This document shows positions 31,853 to 42,825 of a DNA stretch of 64,000 bases, piece by piece. This DNA comes from Zygnema cylindricum (lineage: Eukaryota; Streptophyta; Zygnematophyceae; Zygnematales; Zygnemataceae). The stretch's first letter is position 1. Each line of letters opens with the position of its first letter. The stretch lies in the NCBI GenBank assembly GCA_037447655.1, contig JBBHKE010000928.1:155987-219986 (forward strand), in the 5' to 3' direction. A model generated the notes under the pieces. That model was given only the letters and a program-made list of their open reading frames with translations. It did no database searches and was not told the DNA's origin. The position numbers and the translations under genes are program-made.

Positions 31853-34800
31853 TTCAAATTCGGGCAAAAGTCCTCTCTCTTCCGCCACTTCTTTGAGGAG
31901 ACGGAGCCATGGGCCCAACCGGACACAGGGGAGGCCCATCCACCCCTCTCCCTCTACCCCCTCCGGAGGAACCTCTCCCTCCTTTAGGCGGGGAATGCCT
32001 GGAAATACCTCCCTTCCCTTACCCGGTTTTTCACGTCACATGGAGAGAGAGTGGAGGGAGAAAGGTTTGAGAGAGAGAGAGAGAGGGGAAGGCAAGAGAG
32101 TGAGGGAGCAAGAGAAGGAGATATAAAGGAGGCCCAAAGTTAGGTTCTCCTGAGAGAAAAGAGAGGCAAAGAAACTGAGAACCGAGGAGAGAGAGAGAGG
32201 GAGAGAGAGGAGAGAAAAACAATATCGGCCATCCTTACCTAGGACCCTTTTGAAAGCTACCTCTTTACTACCTCCACTCCACTTACCCATCCCTTACCTC
32301 TCCCCTCCCTCTCCCCCCCACTGACCGATGGGGTGCAGAGTAAGAGCCGGCCTCCCAGAAGCTGCCACGTGGCGACTCATAAAGAGAATCTCCCTCACCT
32401 CCTCTCCCGTCCCTTCCCTCCACCGCCGGTCCAGATAGGCCTCCTGCGTCACACGTGTCACATCCACAAGCCACAGGCGGACCTGGGACTGGGAATAGGC
32501 TGAGAAGGTCTAGGGAGGGGAGGAGAGGGGAGATAGGGAGAGAGAGGGAGGGAGGCGGGATGAGGGAGGGAGGGATTCAAAACAAAGAATTAGTGGGCTG
32601 TGATGTAATTTGAGAAGTGGAATTCGGAAAGAGAGAGGGGAGGGAAGGGGAGGGGAGAGAGGGAATAGAGGGAGGGAAGGGGAGGGAGAGGGATGTGATC
32701 GTAAGATTTAGGGATTTTGAACAAACGGGCTATGATGTCATATTAGATGTGAAATTTCAAATAGAATTTTCATTTAAAAAAGGTAGTGATATAAATTATA
32801 TCACTACTAAAGTTAATACCACAACTACGACTGAGGTTTTTATGCTTAAAATCGCAAATTAGTGTTAAGAAAACTACTCAATTTAGTGGTCCATAATGAG
32901 CCACGTGGCAACCATAATATAGTGTGGATAAACTAAAACCTCTTTAATGTTAATAATTCACAGACTCTAATGCATAATATAGTGTAGTTAATACCAAGTC
33001 CTCTTTAACGCTAATGATTCACTAACTCTAAGACATTATTTTGTGTTATTAACACTAAATCCTCTTTATCAATAATGCTTCACTAATTCTAATAGGGCTT
33101 CTATTTCAAAAAGCCATTTTTGGGATTTATTGTTTTTTTTGGAAGATTATAAAAGTGGGAATAGGAACTAGAGATGTTGCATTCGAGCGGATTTAGTGTT
33201 AACAAATGGGTTGAGATTTGAGACTAGACGGAAAAGGACTTTTTTACATTTAGGGATGGATTGGATCGATTAAGCGGATAAAACCTACAATTATGTCGTT
33301 TTGGAACCTGTTCTATTACAGCATGTGCAATCTCTTTTCAGTTACCTATTTGAAAATTACACAAAAGATACCCATGTAGAGATCGAAGTCACCTACACCG
33401 TATATTGTTATTAGTGTCAATGTTTTTTTTTTGCTCCTTGAATTATCTTTTCTCCGTGCACATTTGTCGGATTCTAATCCGAAATCCAACGGTTGCGATT
33501 TAAAAAGGTAAGGAATTTACATTCCGATTGGCGCTCTCCAAACGGAAATGGGACAAGTGTGTACGGAGAAAAGATAATTAAAGTGGCGAAAAAAATATTG
33601 ACGCTAATAGCGATACACGGCGTAGAAAAAAACAAAATGGCACCTCACATTGGCTTTTGTGGTTTAAAACCCACAAATAAACCGCAGTCTTATAATTTGC
33701 AAAATTTCCACAACACGTGGGATACAAATATGTCGACAAAGTAAGGTTTTTTTGTTTATTTAATTTTCTTTCTCTTGTTATTCGTCAAATAAGTGAAATC
33801 TGTTCCTAGTCAAAAGGTTTTTTTTTTCATTTATTTAATTTGCTTTCTCTTTTTCATCTGTCAAACAATTGAAATCCTTGAAAAGTTCTTCAGTTAAAAA
33901 TAGCCATATAAGAGATGTTTTGTTAATTATGGCCCATAATAACGCATGTTTTTCTCGGAGACTAACTAAGATGTATAAATCCAGGACTAATTCACTATTA
34001 AAAGTTTATAAAACTTGACGTTTTTTAGAGTTTTAAAAAGTATTTTTTCTTCATTACACCGTACCACTTGTTGTCAATCTTTACTAAATTTGGGATTCTA
34101 CACCTAGTAGAACTTTAGTTTTTTCACTCACTTTCACAATCAAAAGGGAGAAGTTGGAAGGTTTCCGACCAAATCTCAACAAGGAGAGGTGAGGAGAGGA
34201 GAGGAGAGGAGAGGAGAGGAGAGGAGGAGAGGAGGTAAGGGGGGGGGGGGGGGTTGGAGGTTTAAGGAGAGGTAAAACCTCCAACTCTAGTTTAAGGTAA
34301 GTGTGGGATCACAATTATGAATTAAAAAACCATGACGCAAAGTCATTTATAAATAAAAATTTATAAGTTTAATTCAAATTTAAGAAGATTACTTCAGATT
34401 TCACAAGTTTCATTTGAAGTTTACAAGTTTAATTCAACGTTTCCAAGCTTTATTTGAAGGTTAAAATTTTAATTCAAGGTTGACAGGTTTAGTTTTCACA
34501 AGTTTAATTTGACATGTATAAGTCTAATTTGAAGTTACAAGTTTTATTTGAAGTTCCCAAGTTTAATTCAAAGTTTACAAGTTTAATTTTAAGTTTAAAA
34601 GTTTATTCAAGTTTGGCAAAGTTTACTTTTTACAAGTTTAATTTGAAGTTTGCAAGTTTGTTTGAAGGCCTCTCAGAAAAATCCGAATACGCAATGTAGC
34701 CATTAAAATTTCCGCACTTAAAATTATTGACAACTGTCATGTCGGTCGGAACAAAGCTGGATAAGGTTAACTTCTGGTTGAGTGGGAGTTAGAATTGGGT

Positions 34801-35152
34801 CACATTTGGGGCTGAAGTTTAATTGAGTTTGGCCTTGGATTAGGGTTAAGTTGAGGTTAAACTATAGTTTGGCTTTAGGGTTCATATTAGGGTTAGGGTT
34901 AGGTTTGGAATTAGGGTTAGGATTAGGGTTGGTCAGGGTTCGGCCAGGGTCAGGGCAAGGTTAGCATAAGGTAATGTTACAAACAAAACGACAAAAAGTA
35001 AAAATGTGATCAGTATTTGTCTTTGAAAAAAGGATATCGAGATATCTCACCTCCACAGGATCCATGGCTGACCATCCTCCCTTGGCCAAAAGAGCCTTGG
35101 CAGGTCCTATGGCGGCTGGATCCTTTGTGCTCGCCACTACCAGAACCACCAT
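31853..35152 (-). CDS. GEK1: GEK1-type D-aminoacyl-tRNA deacylase (DTD2), N-terminal exons (partial)
   Basis: Three minus-strand exons join in frame: 35152-35051, 32482-32326 and 31998-31853 (phases 0, 1, 0), giving 135 of roughly 300-320 expected residues. DTD2/GEK1 enzymes hydrolyse D-amino acids, and in plants aldehyde-modified ones, from tRNA; Arabidopsis GEKO1 mutants are ethanol-hypersensitive. The start MVVLVVASTKDPAAIGPAKA matches the family N-terminus. Exon 2 has RWREGTGEEVREILFMSRH and SGRPALTLHPIG, and exon 3 has LKEGEVPPEG and GLPCVRLGPWLRLLKEVAEE, all family landmarks. Exon 3 ends GAA followed by GCAAGT, a consensus GC donor. An alternative GT lies a few bases further. The C-terminal half, including the ATHHGP region that should follow, is absent from the sequence below 31.85 kb and presumably lies in the N gap. 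Upstream in-frame Glu/Arg sequence comes from a microsatellite and is excluded. Confidence 0.85.
33396..33622. mobile_element. Mariner-like MITE in GEK1 intron 1
   Basis: 227 bases starting CACCGTATATTGTTATTAG and ending CTAATAGCGATACACGGCG, with TA on both sides. Internal arms also pair (ATTATCTTTTCTCCGT with ACGGAGAAAAGATAAT), so it folds as a long hairpin. Confidence 0.8.
34185..34245. repeat. GGAGA microsatellite and G-run
   Basis: About eight GGAGA units are followed by a run of 13 G at about 34238-34252, a candidate G-quadruplex-forming stretch within GEK1 intron 1. Confidence 0.85.
34360..34672. repeat. Degenerate tandem repeat (ACAAGTTTAATTTGAAGTTT)
   Basis: Sixteen-to-nineteen-base units of tttacaagtttaattcgaag type repeat about 15 times with many variants, within GEK1 intron 1. 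Confidence 0.8.
34840..34965 (+). repeat. Interstitial TTAGGG telomere-like repeats
   Basis: TTAGGG appears repeatedly (attagggttagggttagg, ggaattagggttagg) between 34845 and 34945, mixed with TTTGG and GGTCAGGG variants. It is an imperfect interstitial array, not a chromosome end. Confidence 0.75.
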
Positions 35153-37828
35153 GGCCTCCTCTCCCTCCCTTGTTCTTCTCCCCCTTCTTTCTCTCTCCCC
35201 CTCTTCTCCCTCTTCAATTTCTTCCCTTTCCTGTTTCGAATTTCTCCCCTCTCTAACCTCCCTCCCTCCATTTTCTCTCTCCCCTTTTTCTCCCTCTCGT
35301 TTCTCTCCCTCCAAAGATTCATCCCTTTTCTCTTTTACATTTCTCTCCTCCGTCTCCTCTCTCTCTCCTCCCTCCTCTCTTCCCTCCCTGTGGTTATTTT
35401 CCAGAGCTTTCTGTTCGCCAGCCATGGCCTTTGGCGTCTCTCTGTCCGACCTCATAAGGAATCGGAAGGAGGGAGAGAAGACATGAAAATAGTTGCTGAC
35501 GTCAGGATGGTTTTCTACACGTGTGAGATTGCAACTAGCATGTCGGTGTGGATTGTCAAGGTTTGATTTGATGGAAGGAGGGCAGGGAGAGAAGAGGAGG
35601 GCGGAGACACGTGCGAGGGAAGGCAAGTGAGGAGTTGTACGGAAGGTCATTGGAGGGAAGACAAATAGGAAGGAAACTACAGTACGGCCAGGTTTCGCAC
35701 GTTTGGAAAAATAGAGCTTTTTTGCGTAGCTCTACACGTGCGAGATTGCAACGTGTAAGTATCGAGGTGTCACACGTATTTTAGTATTGCCAAACAATTG
35801 ACGCCACGTAGATGTCTATGTGACTTTAATTAGACCTTCACATTCGTACATTCGTACAGAGTTCACAATACGAAACTCTGTACGAAATCAATTTTGTACG
35901 CACAAAACAACGAAGTTTGTACAATATTCAAAATGTACGATCATTTTGTTGTTCTATGGCTGGGTCTGTCCCAAAATTACTGTAGTCCACTGAGCTGACT
36001 CGAACGCTTTCGCCATTTGGCGTGACGTACGACCTTCCTCGTACGATCCAATAGGAGGATCGCAAGGTTTCTGTGCGTATGTCGCAGCCCCTATCGTGGC
36101 CTCGCGCAATGAAGACCGTAGGATTCATCCTCAAGGGTACGCATCGCTTCGTACCGGTTGAAAGTCAACGACTTCAGTTGGCGGGTCCCGCAATTTGCGC
36201 GACCGAATCCTGACTCACGGTCCTGCCGTAGGATATACTGTACGGCCTGGGTCGTCGGCCGACATCGTTACGGGAAATCCTGTAACCCCGTAAGCGGCCA
36301 ACGGGCGGCAAGATTCTGTTAGCGGTCGGTAAACAAGCTGACGGCAGACAATGCGCGGAGATGCCACGATGATGGCGGCAACAGTACAGATTCTAGTACG
36401 AAATCTGTACTTTACGAGGACTGACATTCTGCGTGCGTGGACGCACTATCCTACCATTCGTACAAGAACAGCTGGTTGGCGGGAGTAGTACCGAAAACAG
36501 AACTCCGCGCCATATATTCCCAATTTCCCAACTCCTCCAGGTTTCTCAATGCCAATTTTTTTGCTTCCCAAATTTCCCCAGTTTTCCCCAATTTCCCCAA
36601 TTTCCCCAATTTTCCCAATTTCTTCAGATTCCCCAATTTCCAAATTTTCCCCAATTTTCCCAGTTTTCTCCAACCTTCCCCACTTTTGACCAATTCCCTA
36701 ATTTCCCCACTTTGGAACTTCTGGCGCACTATCAAAGGGATCATGGACAATCCCATCTTTACTTCTTTCTCTCTTTATTTTTTTGTTCTCTTCTGGAATG
36801 AGACTAAAATAACGGTGGATGGAGAGTTTGATTGTTAAAGAAGGTAGGAGGAGTAATTTACTGAAGGAAGATCTTGGTTAATTTATTTCATTTGCTGTGC
36901 TTTTGACTTTTTTCTTTCGGAGAGAGAGAAGGTGGTCAAATGGATCCTCCTGAATTGGTTTGCTCCAGTTGTCTTCACGAAGACTTGGGTTTGAGGACAA
37001 AGGGAGTAACATTTTGTAACTGTGAAAAGTGGCATTTTAATTTAAAATTAACATAAGAAACATGTACCTTTCAATTCAATTTTTAAGTTCCCACGTGGTG
37101 AAGGTGAAGCCGAAGGTGAAAACATCATCTTCATATAGATAACTAATTATCATTTACGGAGTTAGAAGTAAAAGATATTTTTATTTGTGAGGAATCTTGC
37201 TCACACTCTGCAAAAATCTGAGCAAACAACAGCTTGTGGGAGCCAGTTAAGGATAAATACGCTATAAACCACACGCATTTAAATCATAAAAAGGAATTCA
37301 AAATAATAATAATAAGAAAACAAAACACTTTCCAGCCAGTTTTTTCACAAATAACAAACACCACATTGAAAACGTCAATTTTCAAATATAAATAATCAAT
37401 TTTATTATACGTGGCAAACTTTGCCAAAAAGAAGTACAGATTTCCAGCTAGAAAATGACAAGACTGAAATATCTCTGTAATACACTGTCAATATCTTGAA
37501 AGTAGCCCCTTCCATCTTTCCTGTCTTTTTAGAAAACCTTTCCCACACAAAACAAGACTATAGTGACTTCCGATAAACCAAAAAGTCATCACCAAATAAA
37601 ACCTGTTACTTTCCTCCCAGTTTGCATTTACATCCCATTGTAAAACCGTTTTCCAATCATACTAGAAAAATCTTCACACTATCACAATCTACAACAGACG
37701 AAGTTTGTGAGCCCCAGAAATCGATTGATTTCAGTGACTTCTCTCGATTTTCCAGTTTTTAGTCAATTCTCGGATATGTTTTGTCAATTTCTCATAATTT
37801 TTCCATTCCCTCGACCTCAATTAATATT
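35153..37828. other. Spacer between GEK1 and GH5-A, no gene supported
   Basis: 35155-35400 is C/T-rich on the + strand. At 36510-36710 there is a minisatellite of CCCAATTTCCCC units of 11-14 bases. The rest has no supported gene. The last several hundred bases are the expected 3' UTR/downstream region of GH5-A. Confidence 0.5.
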
Positions 37829-39559
37829 TCACTGCCCAGGAGATGGTCCAAAATCCGGGTGAAGGATAGGCCTAATAAGATCCATTTTTTTCTCCCAAAT
37901 ACTATACCAATCATCTTGCAAAATTCCTCCGGTATCTCTCGAATCCGGGCCCCAGTTAAACCAAGTATGAGATAATTGCATTTTGTAAATATAGTCACGG
38001 AATCGATAAGCCCAAGTAACTTCCCTAGGAGTTTTGTCACTAATAAGTGTACAATCGAGAGCCGAACCCCATTCTCCGATCCAAACTGGAGCAATATTTC
38101 TTTCAACTATATATCCCCATCTCCTTCTCCAATATCCTTCTAAGTTTCCGGGAAACTTTTTGTTTCGATACCACGGTTGGTCGAAAACATTCGGACCGTA
38201 GTCGTGGGCAGAATATGCGAGTTTGTGGGGAACCTGAAAAAGAAAAATTACCACTTGTTAAGGAAGAGTTAGATAAAGATACAAGGAGATTCTTGGCCTT
38301 TTTTGGTCTATTTCGGTCTTTTTTGGTTTGAAGTTCAGGTTTCCAGTTTGGGTTTCATTTCTGGGAACCTGAAAATCCACACTACAAAAATTTTAATTGG
38401 GGAAAGAGACATCAAGGAGTTTGGTCAATGTTTGAATCTGAGTGTTTTTTTTTTTGAGCTTCGCACTTCTAGTTTTTTTTTTGGATGATTTTCAGACTTA
38501 AGGTACAGAAAAGTCACAAAACTATTCTAGACAGAAAATAAAAAAATGAGAATGGAAAACTACACAAAAAGGAATTGTTAGTGAGGGAAAGAAGGTATTT
38601 ACCAGGAGTGGGATTGGTTTGTATTTTGTCATTTCTTTCAAATTTCCTCCCCACCAAGAATTCCACCACATTCCCTCCACAAAAATAATAATATTTGGAT
38701 TTACTTTTTGAATCCGATCCGAAACTCTGCAAGAAAAGAAAATTTGGGCTGTAAGTATTCACTACTAACAAGAAAAATATATAACTTTTTTAATTTTTGT
38801 TAAGCTTTGGCTTTTCATGTTGTAGACATCCAAATAAACTGTCAAAAATATAAAAGACTTTGATAGAAAAATGTATTGAATATCTAAATCACTTAAATAA
38901 AACGTGAGCCAAATAATGACATCAAACTATATTAATACTCAATATTTATTTACGCTAAAATAGTCCTCACACTAAATTATTTTTTAATGCAAAAAGCCAA
39001 AAAAAAAGCAAACAAAAAGATGAGCACAAAGTTTGGCATCTCCATAAGGAATAAAATAAAACCTTCGAATTTTCAAACCTTTGGTTTCTAAAAAAAAAAT
39101 AATAGGACAGTTTGAACAAGTTACAAACCTTTTTACAGCTGATCTAAAGTTGTAAATTCCCCCAATGTCATCGGGAGCCCAAATCGGGTAATCCGGAAAT
39201 CTTGTATTGTTGTGAATTTCATTAAACAAATCAGCCTGGGAAAATACCAAAAGAAAACATAAAAAAATGAGAAAAAGTGAGAAAGGAAGGAAACAAAATG
39301 TGAAGCGAAAATAATGTAGCAGAACCCACAAAACAAACAAAGAAACCCTTGAACAAAGACTGCAGCTGTATGACATTGATGTATTTCAAACTTCAAGGTA
39401 GGAGTATCAAGAAAGAATCAGAGAAAAATCAATTGCAAAACAAGAGTAAATAAAATGGAGTATGGAGATCATTTGAAAGAAAAAACTATGTACAGAGGGA
39501 GGGAGGAAGAGAAAGGGAGAGAGGGAGAGAGCTATTGCGATAGATTGGTCGAGGGGAGA

Positions 39560-39613
<54 letters not shown>

Positions 39614-41775
39614 AACGTTTCCTGTCCACTCACTCCTATAACAGTGGGGTTGTTGGCGTATCTTCCCGCCAGCATCTCCCAGTTGTCAAGCCACACGGAC
39701 TCCGGATGTTTGTCGCTGTACCAGAGGCCGTACTCCGGAATGTCGGTCAGATTCACACGATGGTAGTCCAGAATCACCTTTATGTTGTTCCACCCACAGG
39801 CCTCGATCACCTTGTCCATCACGCCCAGGGAGTTCAGGCCCTGGCAAGACCAAGACCAGATAGAGAAAAAGACAAACAAAAATCAGTTAAGGAAAGGGAA
39901 ATCACTAATCCCGGCCCTGAAACCACGAAACCCCGAACCCCAAATATCGTAAACACAACCCGAAATCGCAAATCTCGAGCAAATACCCAAAAATCCCAAA
40001 AAATCACTGATCCCTGATTCTCACCATGAGTTCCAGATTGATCCCATAGATTATGTTCAGCTGATAACCAAGAGAAAAACATTGAATCCCCAAATCCCAA
40101 TCTCTTCCAAATAAATGTCTCAAATCTTAAATCCCAATCCCAAAATCCTGAATCCCGAAACCCGAACTGCGAATCCCGAACCCCGAATCTCAAATCTTAA
40201 ATCCCAAATCCCGAATCGTGAAAAACCGACTTCGAAACCACAATCTCAAATCCCCAAAAATCCCAAAAGATTCCAAAAGATCCCAAAAAATCCCAAAACA
40301 TCCCAAAAGATCCCAACAAAATTCCGAAAGATCCCTTGGGCTCCCACAAGGTCCTCACGATGAGTTCCGGGTTGACCCCGTAGTTGATGTTCGGCGGGTA
40401 CCTCCCGGGCTCCAGCGTCTCCCCCGCGAAGGAGAGTCGGAGCATATTGAAGCCGAGCCTCGCCATCTGCGCAATCATGTCCTTGTAGCTGCGCGTCCAG
40501 AGGCCGTGAGGCGACCCCGTCACCTCCAGGCCGCTCCACTGGACGCCCGCAAACATCACCTGAGAGGGAAGAAGGGAGAGGGAGAGGGAGGGAGAGGGAG
40601 GGGAGGGGGAGGGGGAGGGGAGCGGGTTAGGGCTATGAGGATGAGGAAGAAGGGAAGAAAAGAGGAGAGGCAAGGAAGTGGGTTGGAGGGAGGAGGGAGG
40701 AAGGAGGAAGGAGGAAGGAGGCGGCGGCAAAAAAATTGTAAAGAAGGAGCGAACAATTTGCTTATTTAGGAAAAGTTAAAATTTTCAATTTATTGTTGTC
40801 ACCTCATTTCCGTTGGCATCGTAGTATTTTGAACCTTTGACCGACCAGAAACCCTCTCCTCTTTTGCCCACCACAAGTTGTCTGCGAGGAGAAGAAGGCA
40901 CCACCTGCAAAAGTAAATAAACGAATTATATTAAATCAGAAAATGAAAAGAACGAAGAATCGGTTAAGAAAGAAAAGAGCAAAAAAAAAGAGAGCCAAAA
41001 ACAGAAAAAAAGTAATAAGTAATCCAGAGACACAGAGAGACACAGAGAGAGAGGAGAGAGAGAAACAGAGAGTGTGGGTGTGTGTGTATGTGTGTGCGTG
41101 TGTGAGAGAGAGAGAGAGGGAGAGAGAGAGAAAAATAAAAGAAAGTGAGAGAGAAAGAGTGAGAGAAAGAGAGAGAGAGAGAGAGAAGGGAGAGAGAGAG
41201 AGAGAGAAGGGAGAGAGAGAGAGAGAGAAGGGAGGAAATATACCTGTCCAATAGTATAATTTTCTAAAGTTTCCTGGTCGGAATATGTGTTACCTGCGTT
41301 GACGAAGCAAAGCAAAAGATGGGGGGAGGGGGGAAAAACTTATCAGTTTTCTAAACCTCCAGACAATTATAAACTAATTAGAGTATTTCAGGGATCTGTA
41401 AATTTATTTGTTCTCAGAAAATGGGAAAGAAAACAAGTAGAAAAAAAGAAAAAAAATAAAAAAACGATTACTAGCTTTTATTTATTTTGTGGGAGGAATC
41501 ATATTTATAATGGAAAAAATTTCGGACAATTTAAGGATTCCTGGCAAAAAAGTTGCATATGCAATATTCGCACAAAAAACAAAATAACTTTTACATAAAT
41601 AATGTCCCATATGGTGAGAAAAAAGGGGGAAAAAAAGAAAATTAATTTTAAAAAACTTACTGGGTAAAATGTCACTTTTTTCTTCGAGAAATTTTCGACT
41701 TGGTCCTTCCCCAAAAGCGAATTTAGGCGAAAAAATCGTAAGAGAAAAGGAAATTAAAAGGACCCAAAAAGCCAT
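37829..41775 (-). CDS. GH5 endo-beta-1,4-glucanase, copy A
   Basis: Eight exons on the minus strand: 41775-41661, 41293-41244, 40904-40803, 40559-40359, 39840-39634, 39235-39129, 38726-38603, 38233-37829. Together they encode 436 residues with every junction in phase. GH5 cellulases cleave internal beta-1,4-glucan bonds with two glutamates. The general acid Glu lies in DLFNEIHN (exon 6) and the nucleophile Glu in WIGEWGS (exon 8). DYHRVN, FVEGMWWNSWWGG, SAHDYGPNV and the C-terminal DTGGILQDDW are further landmarks. A hydrophobic leader (AFWVLLISFSLTIFSPKFAF) indicates secretion to the wall. The start at 41775 aligns with copy B; an upstream in-frame ATG at 41799 would add MGEGFEKK. Usual GH5 acid/base motifs read NEPH; here Ile replaces Pro. 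Exons 3-5 are GC-rich relative to the rest. The subfamily is uncertain. Confidence 0.9.
39480..39612. repeat. GA microsatellite in GH5-A intron 5
   Basis: A run of GAGAGA lies just past the exon 5 donor. Copy B has the matching (CT on +) microsatellite at 50745-50845 in the same intron position. Confidence 0.93.
39841..40358 (-). repeat. GH5-A intron 4 with GGGATTT-type minisatellite
   Basis: The intron is built of short units like aatcccaaatcccg on the + strand (40095-40320). Copy B intron 4 (50138-50507) carries the complementary units, so the repeat was present before the genes duplicated or was shared by conversion. Confidence 0.8.
40562..40730. repeat. GGAGAG/GGAGGA microsatellite in GH5-A intron 3
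   Basis: Purine-rich on +, pyrimidine-rich on the sense strand, ending directly at the exon 4 acceptor. The equivalent tract in copy B is at 49775-49935. Confidence 0.9.
41030..41236. repeat. GA and GT/TG microsatellite in GH5-A intron 2
   Basis: GAGAGA repeats with a TGTGTGTATGTGTG patch at 41077-41103. Copy B intron 2 holds CT-rich tract at 48824-49215. Confidence 0.9.
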
Positions 41776-42500
41776 TTTTTTCTCAAAACCTTCCCCCATT
41801 TTAAATATATACCATATACAATGAGGATTCTGAAAAATCCCAATAACCCAGTAAAGGTTCTAAAAACTTTTGTAAAAAAGAAACGAGATAAAAAGAAACA
41901 AAATTGATGCAGAAAACAGACTCTCTCTCTCTCTCTCTCTCTCTTTCTTTCTGTGTCTCCGTCAGGTCTTTCTTCCTCTTTTTCGTCAACGTTTTTTTTT
42001 TCCTTAGTGGAACTTTCCTGCTCGTTTCTAGTACACTCGGAAGACGACAAAAGTTGGGAAATTTGTTTACTTTTGATTCGCTATTTTTCTATCCTTTAAT
42101 ATCTCAGTGTTCCTGATTTGGCTGCGTATCGTTGGAAAGTGCCGTTGGCAGTATCTGGTGACGTGGTCATTTGAAAGGCTAAGATTTATATCGACTTCCC
42201 AGATCGCTACACGTGTTCCCTTCCTTTGTGAATATTTTTTTGGTCGGCGCTTGAGTTCTGGAAGTTTTGAAAGTGAACGTTAGGAGAAAAGGTTGACGTG
42301 GTGAATAAATATTTATGTATGGATCTCGTAGCTCCTGTTTCTCCACGTGTGCATAATGCTGCCAGTTTTGTATTTTGACGGTTCAGATCGAAACAGAAGG
42401 AAATTGGCATTACAGTCTTTAGTGCTGTGAAGAATTAACGTGACGTGACTCGTCCGTCGGTTTGTTTGAAAGTGCGGAAACGTGATCGTTACATCTTGTA

Positions 42501-42707
42501 CCGCTATTAGCGTTAATAAAAATTTCGCCACTTAAAACATCATTAATCCGTACACAATTGTCCGATTTTCAATTTAAGACCGGCCTTTGGAAGCTGAAAA
42601 CTTTAATTTTCAATCGCAACCGTCAGATCCACAATCTGACAGGCGTGTACGGGAAAAAGATGTTTTAAGAAACTAGGAAAACATCAACACTAAAGCGATT
42701 GACGGTG
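42501..42707. mobile_element. Mariner-like MITE
   Basis: Starts CCGCTATTAGCGTTAATA and ends with an inverted relative (AACACTAAAGCGATTGACGGTG), flanked by TA. The inner arms (cgccacttaaaacat and atgttttaag) match the copy at 12758-12975. Confidence 0.65.
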
Positions 42708-42825
42708 TAGTTTTAAGGACAAACGTCTAAAACAAAAATTTCCATCAATAGATTTTCATTAATCAAACCATCATTATATACGACAAGCTAACTGTTATGA
42801 GACTCTCAGTTACACTCCGGCGAAC

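Noticed and set aside
34961-35650. A 229-codon minus-strand frame including the GEK1 start
   Set aside because: Only the 34 codons from the Met at 35152 match the family; the upstream part is a Glu/Arg microsatellite translation and the end runs past a clear donor at 35050.
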